Part shown: positions 37,108-45,719 of the stretch, in pieces | Position numbering within the stretch: position 1 is the stretch's first letter | How the letters are laid out: the number at the start of each line of letters is the position of its first letter | Assembly (NCBI RefSeq): GCF_003076515.1 | Contig: NZ_CP022390.1 | Span: 1,860,001-1,924,000 of the forward strand | DNA length: 64,000 nt | Source of the DNA: Alcaligenes aquatilis | GTDB lineage: Bacteria; Pseudomonadota; Gammaproteobacteria; Burkholderiales; Burkholderiaceae_B | Direction: 5' to 3' | Program-made: the position numbers and the translations under genes | The notes under the pieces: generated by a model | What the model was told of the DNA's origin: nothing | Seen by the model: the letters and a program-made list of their open reading frames with translations, nothing else | The model's database searches: none

Positions 37108-38121
37108 TTAACTGGCCGAGTGATGGCTCAGGGCATTGGACAATAGCCGAGCCGTAATGTCCACGATCGGAATCACACGATCATACGCCATCCGCGATGG
37201 CCCGATCACACCCAGCGTACCCACGACTTTGCCGTCCACTCCATACGGGGCGGTAATCACAGAGACATCATCCAGCGGCAGGAGCTGGGAGTCTCCGCCG
37301 ATATAAATCTGCACCCCTTCAGCCTGGCTGGACACATCCAGCAGATGCAACAGATCGGTTTTTTTCTCGAACAGGGAAAACAGACGGCGCAAACGATCCA
37401 TGTCCGCCACCATTTCCGAGACATTTAACAACTTGCTCTCGCCAGCGATCACCACGGCCTCCTCACTGTCAGGCTGATGGCTGCCTACATCCACCGCTTG
37501 CTGCATCAGGCGCGAAATGTCCGCCTGCAAAGAGCTAAGCTCCTGCGACAAGGCCAGCTTGACCGACTCAAAAGACAGGCCAGAGAAATGCTGATTGAAA
37601 AAGTTGCTGGCCTCGACCAGCTCCTGCTCCAGGTAATCACGCGGCACAAACAGGATACGGTTTTGCACATCGCCATCTGGTGTGACGATAATCAGCAACA
37701 CCCGCTTGTCGGACAGGCGAATAAACTCAATCTGCCGGAAGGTCTGCGCTTTTTTCGGTGCCAGCACCACGCCAGCAAACTGCGACAGATTCGACAGCAA
37801 GGCAGCGGCGGAACTGACCGCCCGGTTGGGTTCATCAAAAGGCAGATACTGGCTAAGGTTGCGAGCATCAGGCCGCTCGAAACGCTCTGCCGCTAATAGA
37901 CGATCCACAAACAAGCGGTAACCCTTGGGCGTGGGAATACGCCCCGCCGAGGTGTGCGGGCTGTGAATCAGTCCCAAGCCTTCCAACTCGGCCATCACAT
38001 TTCGAATGGTGGCCGGAGAAAAATCAAAAACGGTCGATAAGGTACGAGACCCTACCGGCTGACCATCGGCGATGTAACGCTCGATCAGCACCTTCAACAA
38101 GGCATTTGCTCTGTCATCCAT
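37108..38121 (-). CDS. hrcA: heat-inducible transcription repressor HrcA
   Basis: Repressor of about 337 residues that normally binds CIRCE elements upstream of groESL-type operons. The winged helix is at the N-terminus ([28 protein letters not shown], then [30 protein letters not shown]). The C-terminal effector domain includes [21 protein letters not shown] and [17 protein letters not shown]. The ATG at 38121 is preferred to one ten codons upstream. It is divergent from nadK. I see no CIRCE inverted repeat in this window, so its targets lie elsewhere. Confidence 0.95.
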   Translation of the reverse strand: MDDRANALLKVLIERYIADGQPVGSRTLSTVFDFSPATIRNVMAELEGLGLIHSPHTSAGRIPTPKGYRLFVDRLLAAERFERPDARNLSQYLPFDEPNRAVSSAAALLSNLSQFAGVVLAPKKAQTFRQIEFIRLSDKRVLLIIVTPDGDVQNRILFVPRDYLEQELVEASNFFNQHFSGLSFESVKLALSQELSSLQADISRLMQQAVDVGSHQPDSEEAVVIAGESKLLNVSEMVADMDRLRRLFSLFEKKTDLLHLLDVSSQAEGVQIYIGGDSQLLPLDDVSVITAPYGVDGKVVGTLGVIGPSRMAYDRVIPIVDITARLLSNALSHHSAS

Positions 38122-38248
38122 GTCGCGTACGTCACTTAAAAACACCAGCACTGCATGATAAAGGGGAGAATCTTACAGCCAAGCCTAGAGTGGCAACTCT
38201 ATAATCCACTGATCGCCATTATTTCATTAATCTTAAGGTTTTCGCCCC

Positions 38249-39148
38249 ATGCATTTCAAAACGGTTGCCATTGTTGGCAGATACCAGGACTCCGGCTTGG
38301 ATGCGCCCATCCGATCGCTGGCCAATACCCTGGTCAGCACTGGTTGCTCGGTATTGCTTGAGGCCACAACCGCCCAGAATGCCGGTATTACCGAATTTCC
38401 CATCGGCGATTATGCCCAAATTGGCGAGCACGCCGATCTGGCTATCGTGATGGGCGGCGACGGCACCATGATAGGCGCGGCTCGCGAATTAGCCCACAGT
38501 AAAGTCCCCCTGATCGGAATCAACCATGGTCGCCTGGGCTTTATTACCGATATTCCCTTGAATGACGCCAACGACGCCTTGCTGAGCGTTCTCAAAGGCG
38601 AGTATGACGTTGAAGAGCGCTCCATGCTGGAAGGCCGCGTCGTGCGCGACGGACAAGTGCTGTATTCAGGCGTGGCCCTGAACGATGTGGTCATCAACCG
38701 CGCTGGCCGTGGCGGCATGATCGAGCTGCGCGTAGAACTGGATGGTGTATTCATGTATCGCCAGCGCTCGGACGGCCTGATCATCTCCACTCCCACCGGC
38801 TCGACCGCCTATGCCCTGGCCGCCAGCGGCCCCTTGCTGCACCCGTCCCTGAAAGCCTTTTTGCTGGTGCCTGTCGCGCCGCAAACCCTGTCTAACCGGC
38901 CCATCGTGCTACCCGACACAGGTACCTTGAACTTGACCATTACGGCACTGGGCCGGGTGGAATCGGGTGGCAGTGTGCACTTTGACATGCAAACCTGGTC
39001 CGACTGTCAGCAGGGAGACCGCATTGATGTGCGTCGCTCCCAGGACACCATTCGCTTTATCCATCCCAAGGGCTACAGCTTTTTTTCCACTCTGCGCCAA
39101 AAACTGGGCTGGAATCACATCCCTTTGCCTAACGACGAAAACGAATAA
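38249..39148 (+). CDS. nadK: NAD kinase
   Basis: Phosphorylates NAD to NADP, 299 residues. The GGDGT motif is at ~residues 69-73 (VMGGDGTMIGAAREL). The NE/D motif region reads NDVVINR, and the substrate motif is TPTGSTAYALAASGPLLHP. It is divergent from hrcA and 6 bp upstream of recN, an arrangement conserved in many beta- and gammaproteobacteria. Confidence 0.97.
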   Translation: MHFKTVAIVGRYQDSGLDAPIRSLANTLVSTGCSVLLEATTAQNAGITEFPIGDYAQIGEHADLAIVMGGDGTMIGAARELAHSKVPLIGINHGRLGFITDIPLNDANDALLSVLKGEYDVEERSMLEGRVVRDGQVLYSGVALNDVVINRAGRGGMIELRVELDGVFMYRQRSDGLIISTPTGSTAYALAASGPLLHPSLKAFLLVPVAPQTLSNRPIVLPDTGTLNLTITALGRVESGGSVHFDMQTWSDCQQGDRIDVRRSQDTIRFIHPKGYSFFSTLRQKLGWNHIPLPNDENE

Positions 39149-39154
39149 ACCTCT

Positions 39155-40801
39155 ATGCTCCGTACCCTGCACGTTCGAGACTTTGTCATCGTGGATCAAG
39201 CCACGATTGATTTCGACACCGGCTTCACGGTCTTTTCCGGGGAGACCGGCGCTGGCAAATCCATCCTGATTGACGCGCTCTCCCTGGTTCTGGGAGCACG
39301 CGGCGATGCCAAAGCCATACGCGAAGGCTGCACACGCACTGAAGTCAGCGCACACTTCGATTGCGAACAAGACATTCAGCGCTGGCTGAGCGAGCGTGAC
39401 TTCGATGTTTCGGACGAGTTGATCTTGCGTCGTCTGATTGACCTGCAAGGGCGCAACCGCAGCTACATCAACGGCAGCGCAGCAACCTTGACCCAGTTGC
39501 GTGAGCTGGGCGAATTGCTGGTGGATATTCACGGCCAGCACGCACATCAAAGCCTGATGAATCCTCAAAGTCAGTACGATCTGCTCGATAGCCAAGGCGG
39601 CCATTTGCCACTGGCGCGTCAAGTGGCACAATCCTGGCAGCAATTGAGCCAGGCGCGCAAAGCCGTCAAACAAGCCAGCCAAAGTGCGGAACAAGGCAAG
39701 CGCGAGCAAGAGCGCCTGGAATGGCAGATCAATGAGCTCTCCAGCCTGAATCTGCGCGCTGGGGAATGGGACCAGCTACAACAAGAACACACCCGTCTGT
39801 CTCATGCTCAAGCCCTGATTGATGGCAGTGCGCTGGCCCTGACCGCTCTGGATGGCGAGGAAACCTCGGTACAGCAACTGCTGGGCAAGGCCAGCCACGA
39901 AATGAGCGCCCTATTGCGCCATGACCCTGGCCTGCAAGCGATTGTGGATGCGCTGGAGTCGGCACAAATTGCCGTCACCGAAGCGGCCTCGGATCTGAAC
40001 AGCTACTTAAGCGATATGGAGCTGGACCCCGAGCGCCTGGCTCAAGCAGAGGAGCGGGTGTCAGCCATTTTCAGTGCCGCGCGCAAACTAAAAGTGGAGC
40101 CCGAGGAATTACCCAGTCTGCTGGACTCCTGGCAGGAGCAGCTCGCACAGTTACAGCAATCTTTTGATTTGGAGGCCTTGCAAGCCAAGGCCCAGCACGC
40201 GCAGAAGCAGTATCAGGAGCTTAGCGGCAAGCTTAGTGCGGCAAGACGCAAAACCAGTGTGCAGCTTGGCAAACAAGTCAGCCAGGCCATGCAGTCCATG
40301 GCCATGCAAGGCGGCCGTTTCGAGGTCGCCCTGACCGCCTGCGAACCTCAAGTCCATGGTGTCGAGCACGTGGAGTTCCTGGTTGCAGGTCACGAAGGCG
40401 TCACACCGCGTCCACTGGCCAAAGTGGCCTCTGGAGGTGAGTTGGCTCGAATCTCCCTGGCGCTGTCTGTGATCGCCAGTCAAGCGGCTCGTGTACCTAC
40501 CTTGATTTTTGATGAAGTCGATACCGGTGTGGGTGGCGCAGTGGCCGAAGTGGTAGGACGTCTACTGCAAGAGCTGGGCGCACGCCATCAGGTTCTGTGC
40601 GTGACCCACCTGCCCCAGGTGGCTGCCTGTGGGAACCATCATCTGAAAGTCGAGAAAACGACCGAACAAGGCCAGACTTTTTCCTCGATCCGCCCCTTGA
40701 CGCAAGATGAACGGGTAGATGAGATTGCCCGTATGCTGGGTGGTCTGAAAATTACGCAAACCACGCGTGAACATGCACGGGAAATGCTGGCGCGACAGTA
40801 A
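39155..40801 (+). CDS. recN: DNA repair protein RecN
   Basis: SMC-like ATPase of 548 residues active in double-strand break repair. It has Walker A GETGAGKS near residue 30, a central coiled coil (~residues 160-370), the ABC signature VASGGELARISLAL and Walker B LIFDEVDTGVGG. It begins 6 bp after nadK and probably shares its transcript. A terminator follows. Confidence 0.97.
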   Translation: MLRTLHVRDFVIVDQATIDFDTGFTVFSGETGAGKSILIDALSLVLGARGDAKAIREGCTRTEVSAHFDCEQDIQRWLSERDFDVSDELILRRLIDLQGRNRSYINGSAATLTQLRELGELLVDIHGQHAHQSLMNPQSQYDLLDSQGGHLPLARQVAQSWQQLSQARKAVKQASQSAEQGKREQERLEWQINELSSLNLRAGEWDQLQQEHTRLSHAQALIDGSALALTALDGEETSVQQLLGKASHEMSALLRHDPGLQAIVDALESAQIAVTEAASDLNSYLSDMELDPERLAQAEERVSAIFSAARKLKVEPEELPSLLDSWQEQLAQLQQSFDLEALQAKAQHAQKQYQELSGKLSAARRKTSVQLGKQVSQAMQSMAMQGGRFEVALTACEPQVHGVEHVEFLVAGHEGVTPRPLAKVASGGELARISLALSVIASQAARVPTLIFDEVDTGVGGAVAEVVGRLLQELGARHQVLCVTHLPQVAACGNHHLKVEKTTEQGQTFSSIRPLTQDERVDEIARMLGGLKITQTTREHAREMLARQ

Positions 40802-40823
40802 AGCCGCTTTTGAAACGCAAACC

Positions 40824-40857
40824 AAACCACCAGCGCCGCAGCAACTGGTGGTTTTTT
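40824..40857. terminator. rho-independent terminator after recN
   Basis: AAACCACCAG pairs with CTGGTGGTTT over an 11-base loop, followed by T-run. It lies between convergent recN and fur. Confidence 0.85.
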
Positions 40858-40979
40858 CATGTCCGGCTGTGATGCCCTATGGCCTGAATCTGACTGTTCT
40901 TTGAATTTTCAGAATGCCGTCCTGGCTATCCTGCCCCCCAATCGTCAGATCCTGGGCCTGCGGGCCAGCTACAACCGAA

Positions 40980-41435
40980 TTAACTACGCAAACCGGGCTT
41001 GGCCTGCTTGCCCGCTTCCGAACATTTGGGGCAAATACCATACAACAGCATCGTATGGCTCTCCAGCACAAAACCGTGATCCTGTGCGACCTGATGCTGA
41101 CGGGCTTCGATATTGCTATCGGTAAACTCTTCGACAACGCCACAATTGGTGCAAATCAGGTGATCGTGGTGATCGCCATCATTCAGTTCAAAGACGGCCT
41201 TGCCGCCGTCAAACTGGCTACGCACCAAAATGCCGGCTTGTTCAAACTGGGTCAACACACGGTATACCGTGGCCAAACCAATATCGACTTCTTCAGCAAT
41301 GAGCAAACGGTATACGTCTTCAGCGCTCAGGTGTCGTTGGCCGTCCTGATCGGAGCGGCGAAAAATATCCAGAATCTTCAGGCGTGGAAACGTCGCCTTA
41401 AGCCCCATGTTCTTCAGTTCATTTTGATCGTTCAT
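40980..41435 (-). CDS. fur: ferric uptake regulator Fur
   Basis: Fe2+-dependent repressor of 151 residues. The winged helix includes [14 protein letters not shown] and [18 protein letters not shown]. The metal-binding core is seen in [14 protein letters not shown] and the second cysteine pair in GICPKC. It is divergent from bamE, a conserved fur-bamE (omlA) pairing in proteobacteria. Likely targets in this window are the siderophore genes at 48.7-53.3 kb. Confidence 0.97.
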   Translation of the reverse strand: MNDQNELKNMGLKATFPRLKILDIFRRSDQDGQRHLSAEDVYRLLIAEEVDIGLATVYRVLTQFEQAGILVRSQFDGGKAVFELNDGDHHDHLICTNCGVVEEFTDSNIEARQHQVAQDHGFVLESHTMLLYGICPKCSEAGKQAKPGLRS

Positions 41436-41581
41436 GGCTAAATTATCGCATCTTGATGGGGATGGATCTCAAGTCCGTTCTGATTAAAAACCAGCTCGTC
41501 TTGAGGCGGTTCAACGCGCAATTCATGCGCTTTTTCCTAAACCCTTATATGATAACGATTTTATTCCTACTGGGGCATTTC

Positions 41582-42049
41582 GTGCAGAAGAAGGCCAATT
41601 CATTCACTCCTGTCATCCGCGCCATACTCGCAGCCAGCTTGGCTGCCGCCGCCCTGAGCGCCTGCGGATCCTCCAAATGGGGCTTCCCATACCGCGCAGA
41701 CATTCAGCAGGGGAACTGGATCACTGCCGAGCAAGTGGCCCGCCTGCAACCGGGGATGACTCGCGAACAGGTACGTTATCTACTGGGCTCACCGACCTTG
41801 CAAGACATTTTCCACGCCGACCGTTGGGACTATCCTTACCTGAACCGACCTGGCTACGGCAAGATCGAGCAGCGCACGTTCACCGTCTGGTTTGAAGGCG
41901 ACACCCTGGTTCGCTGGCAAGGCGACGAACAGCCTGATCGCCAACCATTCGAGCGCAGCGATACCGGCAAGAAACAAACGCCGCCTCCCGCTGACGCCGA
42001 AAACACGGCCCCCACGCCCAGCGTGACCGGCAACCAGCCCACGCTTTAA
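41582..42049 (+). CDS. bamE: outer membrane assembly lipoprotein BamE (OmlA)
   Basis: Small lipoprotein of the BAM complex, about 155 residues with this start. A GTG at 41582 is preferred because it gives a compact lipoprotein signal ([16 protein letters not shown] to LSAC); longer in-frame starts from 41453 would add ~43 poorly conserved residues. The BamE domain is recognisable by [27 protein letters not shown] and [18 protein letters not shown]. The C-terminus is Pro/Ala-rich and disordered. It is divergent from fur and 25 bp upstream of dapB. Confidence 0.92.
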   Translation: MQKKANSFTPVIRAILAASLAAAALSACGSSKWGFPYRADIQQGNWITAEQVARLQPGMTREQVRYLLGSPTLQDIFHADRWDYPYLNRPGYGKIEQRTFTVWFEGDTLVRWQGDEQPDRQPFERSDTGKKQTPPPADAENTAPTPSVTGNQPTL

Positions 42050-42074
42050 GCTTTACGTTAAGGACACTGGATAC

Positions 42075-42866
42075 ATGCGCATTGCCATTGCTGGCGCAGA
42101 CGGCCGTATGGGCCGTATGCTGATTGAAGCTGTTTTGAACAGTACCGACCTGACACTGGCCGCCGCCTTGGACCACAGCGGCTCCAAAGCCATCGGCCAG
42201 GATGCAGGAGCTTTTCTGGGTAAAGACACGGGAATCAAGATCACGGACGATCTGAACGCCCTGGCCCAAGCCGACTGCCTGATTGACTTCACCCGCCCTG
42301 AAGGCACCCTGGCCCATCTGGATGCCTGCGTCCAACACGGCACCCGTCTGGTGATTGGCACCACCGGCTTTTCTGAAGCGGAGAAACAACAGATCCAAGC
42401 CGCTGGCCGCGAGATTGCCATTGTCTTCGCCCCGAACATGAGCGTGGGCGTCAATGCCACCTTGAAACTGATTGAAATGGCCGCTGCCTTGTTGAACCAG
42501 GGTTTCGACGCCGAGGTATTTGAAGCCCACCATCGCAACAAGGTGGATGCACCCTCGGGCACCGCCTTGGCCATGGGTGAAGTCATCGCCCAGACCTGGG
42601 GCGAATCCCTGAACGATGTAGCCGACTGGGCCCGTCACGGACATACCGGGGCGCGTCAGGATGGCCGCATTGGTTTTTCCGTTGTCCGTGGTGGCGACAT
42701 TGTGGGCGACCACACCGTGTTTTTCTGCGGTGAAGGCGAGCGCATCGAAATTTCGCATCGCTCCAGCAGCCGTGCCGGTTATGCCAATGGCAGCCTGCGT
42801 GCCGCCCGTTTCCTGGGCGATAAAAGCACCGGCCTGTACACCATGCAGGACGTACTGGGCCTGTAA
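42075..42866 (+). CDS. dapB: 4-hydroxy-tetrahydrodipicolinate reductase
   Basis: Lysine/diaminopimelate pathway enzyme, 263 residues. The N-terminal dinucleotide site reads [13 protein letters not shown]. The catalytic region is [16 protein letters not shown] with the conserved His-His and Lys. [15 protein letters not shown] residues appear as [15 protein letters not shown] near the C-terminus. Follows bamE by 25 bp; a strong terminator lies after the stop. Confidence 0.97.
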   Translation: MRIAIAGADGRMGRMLIEAVLNSTDLTLAAALDHSGSKAIGQDAGAFLGKDTGIKITDDLNALAQADCLIDFTRPEGTLAHLDACVQHGTRLVIGTTGFSEAEKQQIQAAGREIAIVFAPNMSVGVNATLKLIEMAAALLNQGFDAEVFEAHHRNKVDAPSGTALAMGEVIAQTWGESLNDVADWARHGHTGARQDGRIGFSVVRGGDIVGDHTVFFCGEGERIEISHRSSSRAGYANGSLRAARFLGDKSTGLYTMQDVLGL

Positions 42867-42890
42867 GTTCCTGACTTGCAGACGCTCTGA

Positions 42891-42921
42891 TAAAAAGCCG
42901 GCTTTCGAGCCGGCTTTTTTA
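42891..42921 (+). terminator. rho-independent terminator after dapB
   Basis: AAAAAGCCGGCT and AGCCGGCTTTTTT form a symmetric stem with TTCG-containing loop and terminal T-run. Confidence 0.92.
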
Positions 42922-43023
42922 CGCCGCGCAACATCACGCCATTGGGCCTTCTTTTTCGCTTATTGGCGACCCACTACTTCAGCCATTTATTTTATTGTTT
43001 GGACTGCAGCAGAGATTTCATCT

Positions 43024-43043
43024 TGAATATCAGTACATATTCA
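43024..43043. promoter_or_regulatory. inverted repeat upstream of the GntR gene
   Basis: TGAATAT and ATATTCA flank a 6-base spacer, 80 bp upstream of the GntR start. It is a plausible autoregulatory operator; this is inference from position and symmetry. Confidence 0.35.
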
Positions 43044-43123
43044 ATAAGAAATACCGAATACAATCAGAGCCACCCCTACAAAATCAGCCATGAAGCTACA
43101 TTACGCACCCACGGAGACGCTAC

Positions 43124-43795
43124 ATGAGTATTCCCTCCTCCTCTGCTGACACGTTGCTGGCTACCCAAGCCTTCCAGGCATTTCGTCATTTGTTGGCGAC
43201 CGGGCAGGTACGCGCGGGGCAGATGGTGTCGATGGCGGAGCTGATGAAACTGAGCGACTTTCCACTGGCTCCAGTGCGCGAGGCCGTCAAGCGGGCGGCG
43301 GCGGCCGGGCTGGTCTCTATCTTGCCCAAGCGCGGCGTTCTGGTTTTGGAGGCAACCACGGAAGCCCTACGGGAATGTTTTCAGTTGCGCTGTGTCTTCG
43401 ATCAGGAAGGGGCCAGGGTATTGGCAAGCCGTGCCACGCAGCCCGCACTGGAGAGCTTGCGAGAACAACACCAGAAAATCCTGGAGCAGGCGCAAAGCGG
43501 CCTTGTCACCACCGCCTTGCAGATTCAGGCCATGGAAGTGGACTGGGCCTTGCACCGCTATCTGGCACAAGCGTTGCAGAACCGCTCGGCCATGACAATT
43601 TACGAAGAAAATTGTGATCGCATCAATGTGCTGCAGCACTCGCGACGGCCTTTGCCCGAGCGCATCGTACCCGCCATGAAGGAACATTTGCACATTCTGG
43701 ACACGCTGCAGGCGGGCAAACCCGAAGCGGCCATGGAAGCGGTACGCCACCATCTGGCACAAACGCTGCGATGGTGGGGCGCGGTAGACGCTTAA
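43124..43795 (+). CDS. GntR-family transcriptional regulator (FadR/FCD type)
   Basis: Regulator of 223 residues. The winged helix occupies ~residues 20-75 ([38 protein letters not shown]). The all-helical FCD effector domain includes [15 protein letters not shown] and a metal/ligand-type segment [16 protein letters not shown]-terminal [24 protein letters not shown] is typical. GGAGACGC precedes the start. Its stop overlaps the convergent murB stop, so no metabolic gene is linked to hint at its ligand. Confidence 0.9.
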   Translation: MSIPSSSADTLLATQAFQAFRHLLATGQVRAGQMVSMAELMKLSDFPLAPVREAVKRAAAAGLVSILPKRGVLVLEATTEALRECFQLRCVFDQEGARVLASRATQPALESLREQHQKILEQAQSGLVTTALQIQAMEVDWALHRYLAQALQNRSAMTIYEENCDRINVLQHSRRPLPERIVPAMKEHLHILDTLQAGKPEAAMEAVRHHLAQTLRWWGAVDA

Positions 43796-44802
43796 TTCAC
43801 CATAACGGGCTCTTGTTCCAGCTCCACGCCAAAGCGTTCCCGAACAGAGCCACGAATTGCTTGGGCCAAATGTTCAATATCATGTGCGGTCCCGCCGCCA
43901 TGATTCACCAGCACCAAAGCCTGGCGGTCGTGTACACCCACCGCGCCATCGCGCTTGCCTTTCCAGCCACACTGGTCAATCAACCAGCCTGCCGCTAACT
44001 TGCATTGGCCTTGCCCAAGGTCATAAGAGACCAGATCGGGCCATTGCTGCTTCAAGGCATCACGCTGCTCGGTCTGCACCACGGGATTCTTGAAGAAACT
44101 GCCCGCATTACCCAGGACGTGGGGATCAGGCAATTTTTGACGGCGAATCTCGCAGACTGCATCGAAAATGCGTTGCGGGTCTGGCTCGCCCGCCAAATGA
44201 GCTTGCTTATTAAGATCGGGATATTCCAGCACCGGCGTCCACTGACGCGGCAATGCAAAACGCACCGCCAGAATCAACCAGCTACCCGCCGGATCGTGCT
44301 TGAAGCGGCTGTCTCTATAGGCAAAGCCACACTCGGCCGCAGACAGTTCCACCTCTTTGCCTTCTTTAAAGCTCCAGGCCAACACGCTGTGCACCCGCTG
44401 CTCCAGTTCCAGGCCATAAGCACCAATGTTCTGAACCGGAGCCGCACCCACCGTACCGGGAATCAACGCCAGGTTCTCCAAACCAGGCCAGCCCAGATTC
44501 AAGCAATGCTGAACAAAATCATGCCAGCACTCGCCCGCCTGCGCCTCCACAACATAGACATCGTCCCGCTCTTGCAGCAGACGGATCCCTTTGCTTTCCA
44601 CCTTGATCACCAGGGCATCCACGTGCTCGGCCAGCACCACATTGCTGCCACCGCCCAGCACAAAGATACGCTCGCCCTGCTCCACCAGCGCTTGCAAGGC
44701 AGGTAGCTGGGTAACATTGTCATACACCACCAGGTCGCGCGCGCGGCTATCCAAACCCAAGGTATTAAAAGAGCTCAAATCCACATTACGCTGCCTGTCC
44801 AC
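43792..44802 (-). CDS. murB: UDP-N-acetylenolpyruvoylglucosamine reductase
   Basis: FAD-dependent peptidoglycan precursor enzyme, 336 residues. The flavin-binding loop is [11 protein letters not shown], and the substrate loop is [20 protein letters not shown]. The catalytic Ser lies in NAGSFFKNP, and the C-terminal conserved segment is [20 protein letters not shown]. It converges on the GntR gene with overlapping stop codons and has no neighbouring cell-wall genes. Confidence 0.96.
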   Translation of the reverse strand: MDRQRNVDLSSFNTLGLDSRARDLVVYDNVTQLPALQALVEQGERIFVLGGGSNVVLAEHVDALVIKVESKGIRLLQERDDVYVVEAQAGECWHDFVQHCLNLGWPGLENLALIPGTVGAAPVQNIGAYGLELEQRVHSVLAWSFKEGKEVELSAAECGFAYRDSRFKHDPAGSWLILAVRFALPRQWTPVLEYPDLNKQAHLAGEPDPQRIFDAVCEIRRQKLPDPHVLGNAGSFFKNPVVQTEQRDALKQQWPDLVSYDLGQGQCKLAAGWLIDQCGWKGKRDGAVGVHDRQALVLVNHGGGTAHDIEHLAQAIRGSVRERFGVELEQEPVMVN

Positions 44803-44878
44803 GGCCCTGTCTCACAATCAAAGAAAGCAGTAAGCATAGCTCGGACGGCCTATTTTCCGGAAAAATTTACAGAATCTA

Positions 44879-44908
44879 TTGACAAGCATATTTCCTGCGG
44901 TCTATAGT
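44879..44908 (+). promoter_or_regulatory. second sigma70 promoter upstream of the tRNA cluster
   Basis: TTGACA and TATAGT separated by 18 bases, 226 bp upstream of the first tRNA. Its product may be a longer tRNA precursor or a separate small transcript. Confidence 0.5.
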
Positions 44909-45032
44909 TACGTTCTTGCTTAGCGCAGCGTTGGTTTCGCAGCAAAAGGCAGTTTATAGGCAGGCTAGTTTGTTAGGCAGTACAGATAAAAAGCGTAAGC
45001 GATAAAAAGCATAAGCAAAATATCAAAAACTC

Positions 45033-45061
45033 TTGACAAACAAAGATAGCCACTCTAAACT
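45033..45061 (+). promoter_or_regulatory. sigma70 promoter of the tRNA cluster
   Basis: TTGACA, 17-base spacer and TAAACT lie ~72 bp upstream of the first tRNA-Gly, in a position to drive the cluster. Confidence 0.6.
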
Positions 45062-45133
45062 AGCTTTCTTTACTTAATAAGCAAAAGCTAATAAGTAAAT
45101 CGCTGAAAACAGATTCAATCTGCACAGCAAAAT

Positions 45134-45209
45134 GCGGGAGTAGCTCAGTTGGTAGAGCGCAACCTTGCCAAGGTTGAGGTCGCGAGTTCGAGACTCGTCT
45201 CCCGCTCCA
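45134..45209 (+). tRNA. tRNA-Gly (anticodon GCC)
   Basis: 76 nt with the CCA encoded. The acceptor stem GCGGGAG pairs with CTCCCGC. The anticodon stem-loop is CAACC-TTGCCAA-GGTTG with GCC, and the T-arm contains GTTCGAGAC. Identical to the copy at 45363. Confidence 0.97.
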
Positions 45210-45218
45210 GATTCCTAA

Positions 45219-45241
45219 GGGAAGCCTAGGCTTCCCTTTTT
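45219..45241 (+). terminator. hairpin with T-run after the first tRNA-Gly
   Basis: GGGAAGCC and GGCTTCCC form a near-symmetric stem with minimal loop, followed by TTTTT. It may terminate part of the transcripts before tRNA-Cys or act as a processing site. Confidence 0.55.
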
Positions 45242-45251
45242 AATCGACCAC

Positions 45252-45325
45252 GGCGCAATGGCAGAGTGGTTATGCAGCGGATTGCAAATCCGTCTAGGTC
45301 GGTTCGATTCCGGCTTGCGCCTCCA
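45252..45325 (+). tRNA. tRNA-Cys (anticodon GCA)
   Basis: 74 nt with CCA encoded. The acceptor stem GGCGCAA pairs with TTGCGCC. The anticodon loop TTGCAAA contains GCA; the T-arm has GGTTCGATTCC. Confidence 0.97.
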
Positions 45326-45362
45326 GTAATGCTGGTCACAAGTCGGTAGTGCAGTAAAAAAT

Positions 45363-45438
45363 GCGGGAGTAGCTCAGTTGGTAGAGCGCAACCTTGCCAA
45401 GGTTGAGGTCGCGAGTTCGAGACTCGTCTCCCGCTCCA
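45363..45438 (+). tRNA. tRNA-Gly (anticodon GCC), second copy
   Basis: 76 nt, identical in sequence to 45134-45209 and with CCA encoded. It lies 37 bp after tRNA-Cys and is followed by a strong terminator. Confidence 0.97.
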
Positions 45439-45445
45439 AATTCAG

Positions 45446-45475
45446 AAAGCCCAAACTTCGGTTTGGGCTTTTTTT
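45446..45475 (+). terminator. rho-independent terminator of the tRNA cluster
   Basis: AAGCCCAAAC pairs with GTTTGGGCTT around a TTCG loop, followed by seven T residues. Confidence 0.92.
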
Positions 45476-45719
45476 CGTCCTGCCTCCCCCCATTTCCTCC
45501 CCCTTCTGTCACAGCCACGGCCTGCTGCCGCCTGCCCGTTACGTATAACTACCTACATATAGATAAGACAACACCGCCCGCCTGAGGGTATAAATATCAG
45601 TAAACGGCAGTTACACAGAACAAACCGGAGGGGCACCAGCTCCCAAACATAAACGTAATCGATACGGCCACCAGTTATTGATTATTTTTACAGTTAAATC
45701 TATGGAGCACAGGACAACT

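Larger units (their letters stand above)
44803..45133. other. 331-bp promoter region upstream of the tRNA cluster
   Basis: Two sigma70-like promoters face the tRNA genes: TTGACA at 44879 with TATAGT at 44903 (18-base spacer), and TTGACA at 45033 with TAAACT at 45056 (17-base spacer). A 16-bp imperfect tandem repeat (GATAAAAAGCGTAAGC and GATAAAAAGCATAAGC) sits at 44985-45016. No coding frame is evident; a small RNA cannot be excluded. Confidence 0.5.

Noticed and set aside
38122..38248. CIRCE operator between hrcA and nadK
   Set aside because: No TTAGCACTC-N9-GAGTGCTAA-like repeat was found here or near grpE and dnaK.
41540..41570. Fur box upstream of fur/bamE (ATGATAACGATTTTATT)
   Set aside because: Only one half resembles the consensus; too weak to list as a site.
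45134..45438. Duplicated tRNA-Gly as an integration (att) site of a mobile element
   Set aside because: Both copies are complete and identical within 230 bp, with tRNA-Cys between them, and there is no integrase or phage gene.
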